A DNA stretch of 64,000 nt from Bacteroidales bacterium (GTDB taxonomy: Bacteria; Bacteroidota; Bacteroidia; Bacteroidales; GCA-2748055): NCBI GenBank assembly GCA_021738565.1, contig JAIPBT010000016.1:1-64000 (forward strand), in the 5' to 3' direction. The notes under the pieces are model-generated. The model had not been told where the DNA came from and did no database searches. It worked only from the letters and a program-made list of their open reading frames with translations. This document shows, piece after piece, positions 8,247 to 16,724 of the stretch (position 1 is the stretch's first letter; every line of letters starts with the position of its first letter). The position numbers were made by a program, and so were the translations under genes.

Positions 8247-9015
8247 TTGAAGCAACAAATTCTTCCACTTTATCGGCTATTGGCTGTTTCTTTTCATCTC
8301 CAAGTGCGCTGATAAATGCACTTCCTATAATTGCCCCGTTTGCAAATGATGATGCCCGGTTAAAAGTTTCAGCATTCGAAATACCAAAACCAATCAGGCG
8401 GGGAATATGAAGTTTCATGGCTCCTACCCTCCTGAAATATTCAACCTGGGCACCGGTAATCTCATTTCGTGCCCCGGTTGTTGCTGAATCGGCAACCATG
8501 TATAGAAATCCACCGGAATTACCCACAATCTCCCTTATGCGGTTTTCAGAAGTCTGGGGAGTAATTAACATGATGTATTTCATACCTGAATCCTCCAAAT
8601 CCTCCCTGAAGCTCTCCCTGTATATTTCCAGTGGAAGATCCGGAAGGATCAATCCGTCAATGCCCACCCTGACAGCATCCTCAATGAATTTTCTAAAACC
8701 ATATGCCAGCACAGGGTTGAGGTATCCCATCAATACCAGGGGAGTGTTCACAAAACTGCGTATGCCCTTCAGCTGGCTGAACAGCAATTTAAGACTCATA
8801 CCGTTTTCAAGGGCCTGCTGACTGCTTTTTTGAATAACCTCTCCGTCTGCAAGCGGGTCGGAGAAAGGTATACCTATTTCAATCATATCGACACCTGATG
8901 ATTCCAGGGCTTTAATGATCTCCACCGTATCTCCGATCCGGGGATATCCTGCTGTCATATAAACAGATAATATCCTATTGTTTTTCCTTCTGAATAATTG
9001 GTCTATCCGGTTCAT
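8230..9015 (-). CDS. trpA: Tryptophan synthase alpha subunit
   Basis: The 261-residue TIM-barrel enzyme cleaves indole-3-glycerol phosphate to indole and glyceraldehyde-3-phosphate. The signature MIEIGIPFSDPLADGEVIQ carries the catalytic Glu and the PFSDP loop, and the phosphate-binding region (GFGISNAE) is intact. It is the last gene of trpEGDCFBA, 12 bases after trpB. Its 3' end overlaps the convergent barrel gene. Confidence 0.97.
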   Translation of the reverse strand: MNRIDQLFRRKNNRILSVYMTAGYPRIGDTVEIIKALESSGVDMIEIGIPFSDPLADGEVIQKSSQQALENGMSLKLLFSQLKGIRSFVNTPLVLMGYLNPVLAYGFRKFIEDAVRVGIDGLILPDLPLEIYRESFREDLEDSGMKYIMLITPQTSENRIREIVGNSGGFLYMVADSATTGARNEITGAQVEYFRRVGAMKLHIPRLIGFGISNAETFNRASSFANGAIIGSAFISALGDEKKQPIADKVEEFVASIIQHP

Positions 9016-9027
9016 TGCTTCCTTGAT

Positions 9028-10224
9028 TTAAATTTTATTCGGCAGGTTTTCAGTATAGGCTTCCATGTCCTTGTCTCCCCTTCCTGAAAGATTGATAACA
9101 ATGTTCTGTTCCGGATCCGGTTTGACATGATCCAGGGCAGCAACGGCATGAGCAGTCTCCAGCGCCGGAATAATGCCTTCAAGTTTTGACAGCAAATACG
9201 CTGCATGAAGCGCTTCATCATCCGTAACATTTATAATTTCAGCCCGTCCGCTCATTTTTAGCCATGCATGGATGGGTCCCACCCCGGGATAATCAAGCCC
9301 TGCACTGATTGAATAGGGCTCGGTGATCTGTCCGTCCACATCCTGCATCAGCAATGTCCTGCTCCCGTGAATGATGCCATCCGAACCAAGCGTGCTGGTT
9401 GCAGCAGATTCTCCGGAATCAACACCTTTTCCTGCTGCCTCTACCGAAAGAAGCCTGACCTGTTCATTATGCAGATAATGGTAATATGCCCCGGCTGCGT
9501 TGCTTCCCCCTCCGACACAGGCCATGATCACATCAGGATAATCCCTGCCCGTTTTTTCAGTGAGCTGAACTTTCATCTCCTCGCTTATAACAGACTGGAA
9601 ACGTGTTACCATATCGGGATAAGGATGTGGCCCCACTACAGATCCAATGATGTAATGCGTATCCACCGGATTATTTATCCAGTCCCTTATTGCCTGGTTG
9701 GTGGCATCCTTCAGGGTTTTATTGCCGGAATGGACCGGGATCACTTCTGCTCCGAGCATCTGCATTTTTCTTACATTGGGGGCCTGTCGTTCAACATCAA
9801 GTGCCCCCATGTAAACGATACAATTCAATCCGGCACGCGCACAAACAGTCGCTGTGGCAACTCCATGCTGCCCGGCACCGGTTTCAGCGATAATCCGGTG
9901 TTTTCCAAGGTGCCTTGCAAGAATGATCTGACCCACCGTGTTGTTGATCTTGTGTGCACCGGTATGGTTGAGGTCCTCCCTCTTAAGAAAAATGTTGCTG
10001 CCATAGCGATCAGACAACCGTTTGGCAAAGTACAAAGGTGTGGGTCTTCCCACGTAATCCCGTAGTAAATAATGAAACTCTGTCCTGAATGATTCCGATT
10101 CTATGATTCCCAGGTACTTCTCTTCGAGTTCCTTTATATTCGGATACAACATCTCAGGAATATATGCCCCGCCATAGGGGCCGTAGAACCCCTTTTTATC
10201 AACATTATAGGATGTTTTATTCAT
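9028..10224 (-). CDS. trpB: Tryptophan synthase beta subunit
   Basis: The 398-residue PLP enzyme condenses indole with serine to give tryptophan. The PLP lysine is Lys92 in HTGAHKINNTVGQ, and the phosphate-binding loop GGGSNAAG is present. The length and the N-terminal GPYGGAYIPE segment are those of the standard TrpB1 type. The start overlaps the end of trpF by 8 bases, implying translational coupling. Confidence 0.98.
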   Translation of the reverse strand: MNKTSYNVDKKGFYGPYGGAYIPEMLYPNIKELEEKYLGIIESESFRTEFHYLLRDYVGRPTPLYFAKRLSDRYGSNIFLKREDLNHTGAHKINNTVGQIILARHLGKHRIIAETGAGQHGVATATVCARAGLNCIVYMGALDVERQAPNVRKMQMLGAEVIPVHSGNKTLKDATNQAIRDWINNPVDTHYIIGSVVGPHPYPDMVTRFQSVISEEMKVQLTEKTGRDYPDVIMACVGGGSNAAGAYYHYLHNEQVRLLSVEAAGKGVDSGESAATSTLGSDGIIHGSRTLLMQDVDGQITEPYSISAGLDYPGVGPIHAWLKMSGRAEIINVTDDEALHAAYLLSKLEGIIPALETAHAVAALDHVKPDPEQNIVINLSGRGDKDMEAYTENLPNKI

Positions 10225-10852
10225 TTCTGATCTTTTTTAAAAATTCACTTACCATATCAAATGATTTGATGCCTGGTTCGGTTTCAAAACGCGAATTAAT
10301 ATCCACACCTGCCATCGAGGGCAGATCAAGTGATAAAATACGATCCGGATCTTCAGGAGATATCCCGCCACTTAAAAAGAAAGGCACGGATGTCAGAGAC
10401 CCGGGCAACTCCGACCAATTAAATTTCCTGCCACTCCCCCCATATGATCTGACAGGTGTATCAAAAAGGAAATAATCAACCGATCCTGCATAATCCTTTT
10501 GCAACTGACCGTTTGCTGATTCATTGCCAGGAAAAACCTTAATAACGGTTTTGCCCCTCGATCTCAGTGCATGACAGGTCCCCGGGGCTTCAACACCATG
10601 TAGCTGAAGGGTATTTATCTTGTATTTTTCAGTAAGTTCCAGCATTTTTTCATATTTCTCATTGACAAAAACACCAACTTTTTCAATAGCATCAGGAACG
10701 ATTGAAAATACTGCAGGGTCGGGGTGACGGCCCACATATCGGACCGATCTTGAGTAGAAGATAAAGCCCAGAAGATCAGGTTTACAGGCGCATATCGCTT
10801 CTACATTCAGTGGGTCGGTCATTCCGCATACCTTAACCAAAAGTCTATCCAT
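10217..10852 (-). CDS. trpF: Phosphoribosylanthranilate isomerase
   Basis: The 211-residue TIM barrel isomerises N-(5-phosphoribosyl)anthranilate. Motifs seen are VCGMTDPLNVEAI at the N-terminus with the catalytic Cys, FLFDTPVRSYGGSG with the catalytic Asp, and FFLSGGISPED, the phosphate-binding turn. It is a separate gene rather than a trpC fusion. It follows trpC with 1 base between them. Confidence 0.96.
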   Translation of the reverse strand: MDRLLVKVCGMTDPLNVEAICACKPDLLGFIFYSRSVRYVGRHPDPAVFSIVPDAIEKVGVFVNEKYEKMLELTEKYKINTLQLHGVEAPGTCHALRSRGKTVIKVFPGNESANGQLQKDYAGSVDYFLFDTPVRSYGGSGRKFNWSELPGSLTSVPFFLSGGISPEDPDRILSLDLPSMAGVDINSRFETEPGIKSFDMVSEFLKKIRNE

Positions 10853-10853
10853 A

Positions 10854-11645
10854 TCAATCTGTATTCAATTGTTTTAAGAATTCTCCAAGCGCCCGGCCGG
10901 GATCCGGTTCTTTCATAAATCGCTCTCCCATGAGAAATCCCCTGTAACCTGCATCAAACAACATCCTGATATCTTTAATGTCCTTCAGTCCGCTTTCAGA
11001 TATTTTCAATGCCTCTTCAGGAAGATATCCGAATAGTTCAACGGAGTGATCCAGGCTGACACTGAAACTATTCAGATCCCGGTTGTTCACGCCGATAAAA
11101 TTGATGCCCGGCAGCCATTTATCAGTGTCCTCCTTCGAATGTACTTCAAGCAAAACTGTTAATCCAAGGTCATCTGCAACACGGGTCATTTCCCTTACTT
11201 GTGAGCCGGTCAGTACAGCTGAAATAAGCAGGATCATATCGGCTCCGTATGCCTTTGCTTCGTGCACCTGGTAGGGATCTATCATAAAATCTTTTCGCAA
11301 CAAAGGGAAACCCTGCATCGCTTGTTTTACATCTTCCAGGTCTCTGAATGACCCGCCAAAAAAATCCCTGTCGGTAAGGATACTTGAACAAACAGCTCCT
11401 CCATCCCTGTAAGATTTTACAACATCTACCGGGTCTGCATGTTCTTTAAACTGACCGGCAGAGGGTGATCTGCGCTTGAATTCAGCAATGATACCCGGCT
11501 GGCCCAGCTTGAAATGATCCATAGGATTAAGACATGCTTTAGGGTAGAATGGTTTCTTCATCAATTCCTTCAAAGGTTTTCTTCCTTTCCTCTTCAGGAC
11601 TTCCATCCTTTTGTGTTCCACTATGGTATCAAGTATCGTCTTCAT
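10854..11645 (-). CDS. trpC: Indole-3-glycerol phosphate synthase
   Basis: The enzyme closes the indole ring in tryptophan synthesis. The signature IAEFKRRSPSAG with catalytic Lys is near residue 52, and LLRKDFMIDPYQ, VNNRDLNSF and SESGL follow in family order. The start at ATG 11645 (MKTILDTIVEHK) aligns with known TrpC N-termini; an ATG three codons earlier (11654) is also possible and would nearly abut the trpD stop. It is separate from trpF. Confidence 0.95.
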   Translation of the reverse strand: MKTILDTIVEHKRMEVLKRKGRKPLKELMKKPFYPKACLNPMDHFKLGQPGIIAEFKRRSPSAGQFKEHADPVDVVKSYRDGGAVCSSILTDRDFFGGSFRDLEDVKQAMQGFPLLRKDFMIDPYQVHEAKAYGADMILLISAVLTGSQVREMTRVADDLGLTVLLEVHSKEDTDKWLPGINFIGVNNRDLNSFSVSLDHSVELFGYLPEEALKISESGLKDIKDIRMLFDAGYRGFLMGERFMKEPDPGRALGEFLKQLNTD

Positions 11646-11655
11646 TTTAAACATT

Positions 11656-12648
11656 TTATTGCAGGTCGATCAATTTCCTGAATACTTCATACGCACTGCC
11701 CGATTCCAATGATTCAGTTGCAGCCAGCACCCCGTCTTCAATATTCATACCTGGATCAATGGTCTGCAATGCAAATGCCGCATTTGCAATAACAACATTC
11801 TTCTGCGCCCGTGTTCCCTTCTCTTCAAGCACATTCAAAAAGACCTTGCCTGACGCTTCTACAGAGTCCCCGCCAAAAATCTCATCCGGATTAACTTTCA
11901 TCAATCCTGTTTCACCGGGAGAAATCGTCCGTTCCCATTTTTCAGTAAAAGCTTTAAAAGGCCCTGTGAGTGAAATCTCATCGTAGCCATCCAGTGAATG
12001 GATAATGGTGAAATTAGATCCTGATTCCTGGTAAATATAGTTATACAACCTCGCCACATCAAGACTGAAAACACCCACAAGCTGGTTGCGCGGGAAAGAA
12101 GGATTTACCATTGGTCCGAGCATATTGAAAAAAGTTTTCATGCGAAGGCTTTTTCGCACAGGGGCAACATTTTTCATGGCAGGATTGAAAAGAGGTGCAT
12201 GTAAAAAGCAGATGCCAGTCCGGTCCATCTCCTTTTTCAGTTTGTCGCCATCGCTGGAAAAAACGTATCCAAAATATTCCATCACATTGGATGACCCGCA
12301 GTTTGAGGAGACACTGTAATTGCCATGCTTTGATACATGATAGCCTGCACCGGCAACAGCAAAGGCCGTAAGGGTAGATATGTTGAATGTGTTTTTCCCA
12401 TCCCCTCCCGTTCCACAAACATCAATTGTATTGAAATCCGACAGGTCCAGCGGTACGCATAATTCAAGCAATGCATCCCTGAATCCTGTTAATTCTTCAA
12501 CAGTTATGTTGCGCATGAGGTAAACAGAAACAAAAGCGGCAATTTCAGGTTCGTTATAGGCGCCCCTGGCAATCTTGGTAAGAACCTGTTTGGCATCCTC
12601 CTTTGTCAGTGTTTTGTGGTCAAAGAGATAACTCAATATTTCCTTCAT
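11656..12648 (-). CDS. trpD: Anthranilate phosphoribosyltransferase
   Basis: The 330-residue enzyme transfers phosphoribose from PRPP to anthranilate. The diagnostic stretch VCGTGGDGKNTFNIST is followed by SKHGNYSVSSNCGSS, which forms the PRPP and anthranilate sites. The helical N-terminal domain is complete. It lies between trpG (47-base gap) and trpC. Confidence 0.97.
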   Translation of the reverse strand: MKEILSYLFDHKTLTKEDAKQVLTKIARGAYNEPEIAAFVSVYLMRNITVEELTGFRDALLELCVPLDLSDFNTIDVCGTGGDGKNTFNISTLTAFAVAGAGYHVSKHGNYSVSSNCGSSNVMEYFGYVFSSDGDKLKKEMDRTGICFLHAPLFNPAMKNVAPVRKSLRMKTFFNMLGPMVNPSFPRNQLVGVFSLDVARLYNYIYQESGSNFTIIHSLDGYDEISLTGPFKAFTEKWERTISPGETGLMKVNPDEIFGGDSVEASGKVFLNVLEEKGTRAQKNVVIANAAFALQTIDPGMNIEDGVLAATESLESGSAYEVFRKLIDLQ

Positions 12649-12695
12649 TCGTCTGTAATTTTTCGATGCAAATGCATGTTTTTATCAAATCGCAA

Positions 12696-13274
12696 TTATA
12701 TATTTTTCCCATCCAGCCAGTTTTTGATGATCATTCCACCATATTCTGTCAAAACAGATTCAGGATGGAACTGCACGCCCCTCACATCAAAGTCCCTGTG
12801 CCGCAAAGCCATTATCTCACCGGCCCCGTTCCTGACAGTTATCTCCAAACATGGCGGCAGCGTTTCCTCCTCAACGATCCAGGAATGGTACCTTCCCGCA
12901 TCAAAAACTTCCGGCAGACCATGGAACAAATAATCATCCCCAACGACCTGATGCATCTTGTCCGATACTCCATGATATACCTTATCAAGGTTCCTGATGC
13001 TGCCTCCGTAAACTTCCGCGATGGCCTGATGACCGAGGCATACCCCCAGGATGCTCTTTTTTTCTCCATGGGATGCGATCACTGACTTGCTGATCCCTGC
13101 TTCCTCGGGAATGCCCGGGCCCGGAGATATGACGATCTTATCAAAGGATGCAATCTCTTTGATTAGTATTTTATCATTCCTCGCTACAAACACTTTCATA
13201 CCCCTGATCCTTTCAATATACTGCACCAGGTTATATGTAAATGAATCGTAGTTATCTATTACCAAAACTTTCAT
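12696..13274 (-). CDS. trpG: Anthranilate synthase component II (glutamine amidotransferase)
   Basis: The 192-residue class I amidotransferase supplies ammonia from glutamine to TrpE. The nucleophile is Cys79 in LGVCLGHQAIAEVYGG, the oxyanion strand is ISPGPGIPEEAG, and the catalytic His/Glu lie in GVQFHPESVLTEYG. It starts 10 bases after trpE and is a separate polypeptide. Linkage to trp makes TrpG more likely than PabA, though dual use is possible. Confidence 0.95.
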   Translation of the reverse strand: MKVLVIDNYDSFTYNLVQYIERIRGMKVFVARNDKILIKEIASFDKIVISPGPGIPEEAGISKSVIASHGEKKSILGVCLGHQAIAEVYGGSIRNLDKVYHGVSDKMHQVVGDDYLFHGLPEVFDAGRYHSWIVEEETLPPCLEITVRNGAGEIMALRHRDFDVRGVQFHPESVLTEYGGMIIKNWLDGKNI

Positions 13275-13284
13275 TAGTCTGTTA

Positions 13285-14691
13285 TTAAATATGTTGCGCC
13301 ATTTGAATGGCAGATGTCAATGCTGCAAGTTTGTTTTTTACCTCCTTCAGTTCAGATTCTCTTTTTGATTCTGATACAATGCCGGCCCCGGCCTGGTAAA
13401 ACAGACGGTTGTTCTTCGACATGAAAGACCGAATCATTATGGCATGGTTGATGTCTCCGTTCAGCCTGATATTCCCAATGGTGCCCCCGTAAAAACCCCT
13501 TCTTTTTCCTTCGTAGGCATCGATCAGTTCCATGGCTCTGTATTTCGGAGCTCCGGACAATGTACCAGCAGGGAAGGACTCTGCCATGATCTCTATCGTA
13601 TTGGCCCCTGGTTTCAATTGTCCGGACACCTTAGAAACCATATGTATCACGTGTGAATAGAATTGAATTTCCCGGTATTTCTCCACGGTTACCCTGGATG
13701 TGGTCCGGCTGAGATCATTCCGGGCAAGGTCAACAAGCATGATGTGTTCTGCATTCTCTTTTTCATCATCAGCCAGCCTTTTCGCCAATTCCTGGTCATC
13801 ATCATCATTCCCTGTTCTGCGGAATGTGCCGGCGATCGGATTGATGTATGCCTTGCCCCCGCTTACCTCAATCTGGGTCTCCGGTGAAGAACCGAATAAC
13901 CTGAAACTGCCGTAATCAAAATAGAAAAGATAGGGTGAAGGGTTGATCGATCTGAGCGACCTGTAAACGTTGAAATCATCTCCCCTGAATCCCTGGGAGA
14001 ATTGTCGGGAAAGTACGATCTGAAAGACATCCCCCCTGTAACAGTGCTCTTTACCCCGGTCTACAATCTCCATGTACTGCTCATCGGTCATGTTTGTTTG
14101 CTCCCCGCCGACAGTCTTAAAGTGATAAGTGGCTATGTTCCTGTTCTGTATCAGGTCTCCAATGTATTGCAGTTCAGATTTCTCTCCATCAACCAGGTTT
14201 TCTATGATCTGAAGCTCATTCTTCAGGTGGTTGATCGCTATGATGTATTTGTAAAATCCGTATTTAATGTCAGGGATCTGTTCTTCGCTGTCAATCCCGG
14301 CTTCCAGTTTGATGTCTTCAAAATACATGACAGAATCGTATGCAGAATACCCGAAAATGCCATCAATTACAAGATCACTTTTCTGCCGTTCCGGTTGAAA
14401 AGTGTGAACAAATTCATCCAGCTTCTCAACCACCTCCCGCCGGTTGGTTATTTTCTGCTCATGCTTTCCGTATCCCGGCAATTGCACCACCAGGTTGTCG
14501 TTGATTACCTCAAAATCTGCCAGGGGCCGGAGACATATAAACGAAAAGGAGTTCTGGTTGCTGTGATAATCAGAACTTTCCAACAACAAAGCCCCCGGAA
14601 ATACATCCCGCACCTTAAGATAGATACTAACAGGCGTTATGATGTCTGCAAGGATCGTTTTTGATTCAGTTTTAATCTTGATCTTTTCCAT
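13285..14691 (-). CDS. trpE: Anthranilate synthase component I
   Basis: The 468-residue chorismate-binding enzyme makes anthranilate with TrpG. The N-terminal LLLESSDYHSNQ corresponds to the feedback tryptophan-binding LLES motif, so allosteric inhibition is expected. The catalytic domain shows PSPYLFYFDYG, PIAGTFRRTG, FPAGTLSGAPK and GFYGGTIG. It is the first structural gene of the operon. Its start lies 8 bases after the attenuator U-tract, so its expression depends directly on readthrough of that terminator. Confidence 0.97.
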   Translation of the reverse strand: MEKIKIKTESKTILADIITPVSIYLKVRDVFPGALLLESSDYHSNQNSFSFICLRPLADFEVINDNLVVQLPGYGKHEQKITNRREVVEKLDEFVHTFQPERQKSDLVIDGIFGYSAYDSVMYFEDIKLEAGIDSEEQIPDIKYGFYKYIIAINHLKNELQIIENLVDGEKSELQYIGDLIQNRNIATYHFKTVGGEQTNMTDEQYMEIVDRGKEHCYRGDVFQIVLSRQFSQGFRGDDFNVYRSLRSINPSPYLFYFDYGSFRLFGSSPETQIEVSGGKAYINPIAGTFRRTGNDDDDQELAKRLADDEKENAEHIMLVDLARNDLSRTTSRVTVEKYREIQFYSHVIHMVSKVSGQLKPGANTIEIMAESFPAGTLSGAPKYRAMELIDAYEGKRRGFYGGTIGNIRLNGDINHAIMIRSFMSKNNRLFYQAGAGIVSESKRESELKEVKNKLAALTSAIQMAQHI

Positions 14692-14699
14692 AATTGTTC

Positions 14700-14738
14700 A
14701 AAAAAAAACTCAGGGCCCGCCGAATGACGAGCCCTGAG
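14700..14738 (-). terminator. trp operon attenuator terminator
   Basis: On the minus strand CTCAGGGC (from 14738-14731) pairs with GCCCTGAG (14716-14709), and nine U follow (14708-14700). The hairpin stands between the leader peptide and trpE. The loop carries GTCATTCGG (14728-14720), which can pair with CCGAAGTTGAC upstream (14773-14763). That alternative pairing would occupy the loop and compete with terminator formation. Confidence 0.9.
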
Positions 14739-14760
14739 CTTAATATTATCTAATATTGAC

Positions 14761-14797
14761 TGGTCAACTTCGGTTAACAGGTATCGAAGTTCCACCA
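14761..14797 (-). promoter_or_regulatory. trp leader pause hairpin and antiterminator arm
   Basis: AACTTCG (14791-14785) pairs with CGAAGTT (14772-14766), and TGGT (14797-14794) with ACCA (14764-14761), forming a 1:2 hairpin that overlaps the Trp codons and stop codon of the leader. The second strand (14773-14763) can instead pair with 14728-14720 in the terminator loop. A ribosome stalled on the Trp codons would mask strand 1 and favour antitermination. Confidence 0.75.
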
Positions 14798-14827
14798 CCA
14801 GTTGTTATTTGTATTTCTCAGTAACAT
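14774..14827 (-). CDS. trpL: trp leader peptide (MLLRNTNNNWWWNFDTC)
   Basis: This is a 17-codon ORF on the minus strand, 82 bases upstream of trpE, with ATG at 14827-14825 and TAA at 14776-14774. Codons 10-12 are three consecutive TGG (Trp). An AGGA-like ribosome site lies about 9 bases ahead. Three adjacent Trp codons in such a short ORF, directly before mutually exclusive hairpins and a terminator, are the hallmark of ribosome-mediated attenuation. The peptide itself should have no other role. Confidence 0.88.
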   Translation of the reverse strand: MLLRNTNNNWWWNFDTC

Positions 14828-14964
14828 ATTTTGATTTCCTGGTGGTAAAAATAGAACATTTTTAAGAAAAAAAAGAAATCTTTTAAAAAATTGATACTTC
14901 CCTTTGTCTCCTGATTGGTATCTGTCACTAAATCATAGATTTACATCATAAAAAATGAATTGAG

Positions 14965-14994
14965 TTGAACCGGGCAAAATAAATGTTATTTTCG
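14965..14994 (+). promoter_or_regulatory. Promoter for the LspA-like gene
   Basis: TTG at 14965-14967, a 19-base spacer and TATTTTCG at 14987-14994 match the Bacteroidota promoter pattern with one change (TTCG instead of TTTG). It lies 23 bases upstream of the ATG at 15018. Confidence 0.45.
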
Positions 14995-15017
14995 CATCAC
15001 AATAAAATCACAGCACA

Positions 15018-15785
15018 ATGAAGCTTATCCTTAGAAATGGCGGACTGTTCCTTGGTATCTGGATCGCTGTAATGATCATCTATGCAATAGCAAATGGAGT
15101 TTCCAGTTTCGAGTACCTGTGGAAATTCTCACTGCTTCCCGGACTGGTGCTGGCATCAGTAGCTGTCGTGGGAACGTTGCTACAAAAATATGTTCCTGTA
15201 AAGAAAGGGATCAACTGGATTTTTCTGATCATTGCGCTGGGACTGGATCAGGGTATTAAGATTTATTTGTTTTCGCTGGACTGGGAAAGTCTGTCAATAC
15301 CTTTAATCAAACCTGTTTTTTATTTGGAACCGACACAGAACACACTTGGCTCATACCTGTGGGTGCTGCTCAATTTTAAAAAAGGCTCCCATCTTTTCAA
15401 TATCCTGTTGTTTTCCATCATAGGATTTCTATTTGTGGAGATCTGGAGATTCTACACATCACGCAAACGAAATAGTTTTTGGATCAACGGCTTCATACAT
15501 CTATTTCTTGCAGGATTGCTTGCAAATATTATTGACAATGCCTACTGGGGAGGCTCACTGGATTACATAACCATCAAGCCATTTTATACATTCGACCTGA
15601 AGGATATGTACATCACCCTCTGTGAACTTTTCCTGGTAACAGAACTGGTCGACAACCGGCTATTAAAACACCTGTTGAAAATGCCGAAAGATGAAAGCAA
15701 AAGGTTGAATAATGATTTCTATGCCTTTATAAAGAAGGATTTAAAATCGCTAAGGCATGTTTTTAAAAGAAGAAAAAACAGGTGA
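15018..15785 (+). CDS. Signal peptidase II (LspA)-like membrane protein
   Basis: The 255-residue protein has six or so hydrophobic segments. It keeps divergent versions of the LspA signatures: LGLDQGIKI (Asp77; LspA usually DxxxK), ANIIDNAYWGGSLDYI (catalytic-type Asp173 in an Nxx-D context) and FDLKDMYI (Asp196). Both catalytic aspartates of an aspartyl lipoprotein signal peptidase are therefore present, while surrounding residues differ from housekeeping LspA and the protein is about 90 residues longer, with an extra N-terminal membrane pair and a basic C-tail. It may be a specialised or inactive paralogue. No operon partner. Confidence 0.65.
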   Translation: MKLILRNGGLFLGIWIAVMIIYAIANGVSSFEYLWKFSLLPGLVLASVAVVGTLLQKYVPVKKGINWIFLIIALGLDQGIKIYLFSLDWESLSIPLIKPVFYLEPTQNTLGSYLWVLLNFKKGSHLFNILLFSIIGFLFVEIWRFYTSRKRNSFWINGFIHLFLAGLLANIIDNAYWGGSLDYITIKPFYTFDLKDMYITLCELFLVTELVDNRLLKHLLKMPKDESKRLNNDFYAFIKKDLKSLRHVFKRRKNR

Positions 15786-15813
15786 TCTGAGTCAGGAATT
15801 GAAATAAAAAGAA

Positions 15814-15896
15814 GCGGAGAAACTTGCGATGTTGCCTGATGGTTGTTCCATCTATCTAACCCTTAACTCTCATGAAATGCATCGAAGTCTCTCCGC
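15814..15896. repeat. Inverted repeat between convergent genes
   Basis: GCGGAGAAACTTGCGATG (15814-15831) matches the reverse complement of 15880-15896 with one mismatch and one extra base, leaving a 48-base loop. It sits between the LspA-like gene and the DUF4136 gene. No long T-run follows on either strand, so it is not a typical terminator. Confidence 0.5.
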
Positions 15897-15930
15897 CATT
15901 TGAACCACTTGGGTTCTGTCAAACCAGACA

Positions 15931-16425
15931 TTATGTTTTGCTGTTGCCAGGGTATTTTTCAAGCATCTTCTCTACCTGTTCCGGTAATTCTTCTGCCCTG
16001 ATCTCCGGTGTCCTCCCCACTTCACCTACAGCAGCGCTGTGCCAGATGTGTTTCCTGGTTGCAGTTTCAAAAATATCAACAGCCAGCGCCCGCTCAATGT
16101 ACTTGTAGGAATGCGGGTAATAATAACCGTACATGTAATTCTGCTTCTCCCTGAAATAGACTGTGATCTTGACCTGCAGGTCTGCACTGTCCTGGTTATA
16201 TTCCAGTCCTTTATTCTCGAGTTCACGTGCAAAAGCAGTCCTTATCCGCTCCAGTTCCATCCCTGTAATTGTATTTTTATTCCCTTCTGTCCAGTCAAGG
16301 AATGAATATGTGGAATATTTGTCAAATCCCGCTTCCGGATCTTGGTCGTGATACACCCTGAAGGCATTTCCGCATCCGGATAAAACAAGCAAAGTCGGTA
16401 TCAGTAAAAAAGCCAGTCGCTTCAT
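15931..16425 (-). CDS. DUF4136 family lipoprotein
   Basis: The 164-residue protein has a clear lipoprotein signal (MKRLAFLLIPTLLVLSGC, Cys18) and the DUF4136 fold pattern: D-x-FDKYSTYSFLDW near the start, RIRTAFARELENKGL, DLQVKITVYF, and a late AVDIFETATRKHIWHSAA. DUF4136 proteins are periplasmic or outer-membrane lipoproteins of unknown function. It appears monocistronic. Confidence 0.82.
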   Translation of the reverse strand: MKRLAFLLIPTLLVLSGCGNAFRVYHDQDPEAGFDKYSTYSFLDWTEGNKNTITGMELERIRTAFARELENKGLEYNQDSADLQVKITVYFREKQNYMYGYYYPHSYKYIERALAVDIFETATRKHIWHSAAVGEVGRTPEIRAEELPEQVEKMLEKYPGNSKT

Positions 16426-16724
16426 GGTTCCAATCTTTAAATTTTCACTACTTTATAAAACCTCAAATTCTGTGCCAATTGTATTTTTTAACAGCAAATT
16501 ACATTGCCTTTAACGGGTGCGTAACCCCGAATCAGGGGGATAACGAATTTGTGTTCAAAAGGTGTAAAGCAAGTTGTTCTCCATGAGTCGGCAGACCATT
16601 GAAAATGATCCGGCAGTCCGGATGGTGTCAATTGATGAAAATTCTGTGAAATGCAAAACTGCAACCGGCCGTTATTCATCAACAACCCGGGATGCTGCCA
16701 TCCGAAACGATATGGAATGACCGG
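16426..16724. other. Intergenic stretch with no recognised feature
   Basis: These 299 bases lie between the SDR gene and the DUF4136 gene, both on the minus strand. I see no convincing promoter, terminator or RNA. A 65-codon minus-strand ORF (16488-16685) lacks any family resemblance and is probably not a gene. Confidence 0.4.

Noticed and set aside
9367-10065. 232-codon plus-strand ORF opposite trpB
   Set aside because: Entirely antisense to a well-conserved enzyme gene, with no family resemblance.
14002-14664. 220-codon plus-strand ORF opposite trpE
   Set aside because: Shadow of trpE; no signal or motif of its own.
16488-16685. 65-codon minus-strand ORF between the SDR and DUF4136 genes
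   Set aside because: No ribosome site, family match or biased codon pattern.
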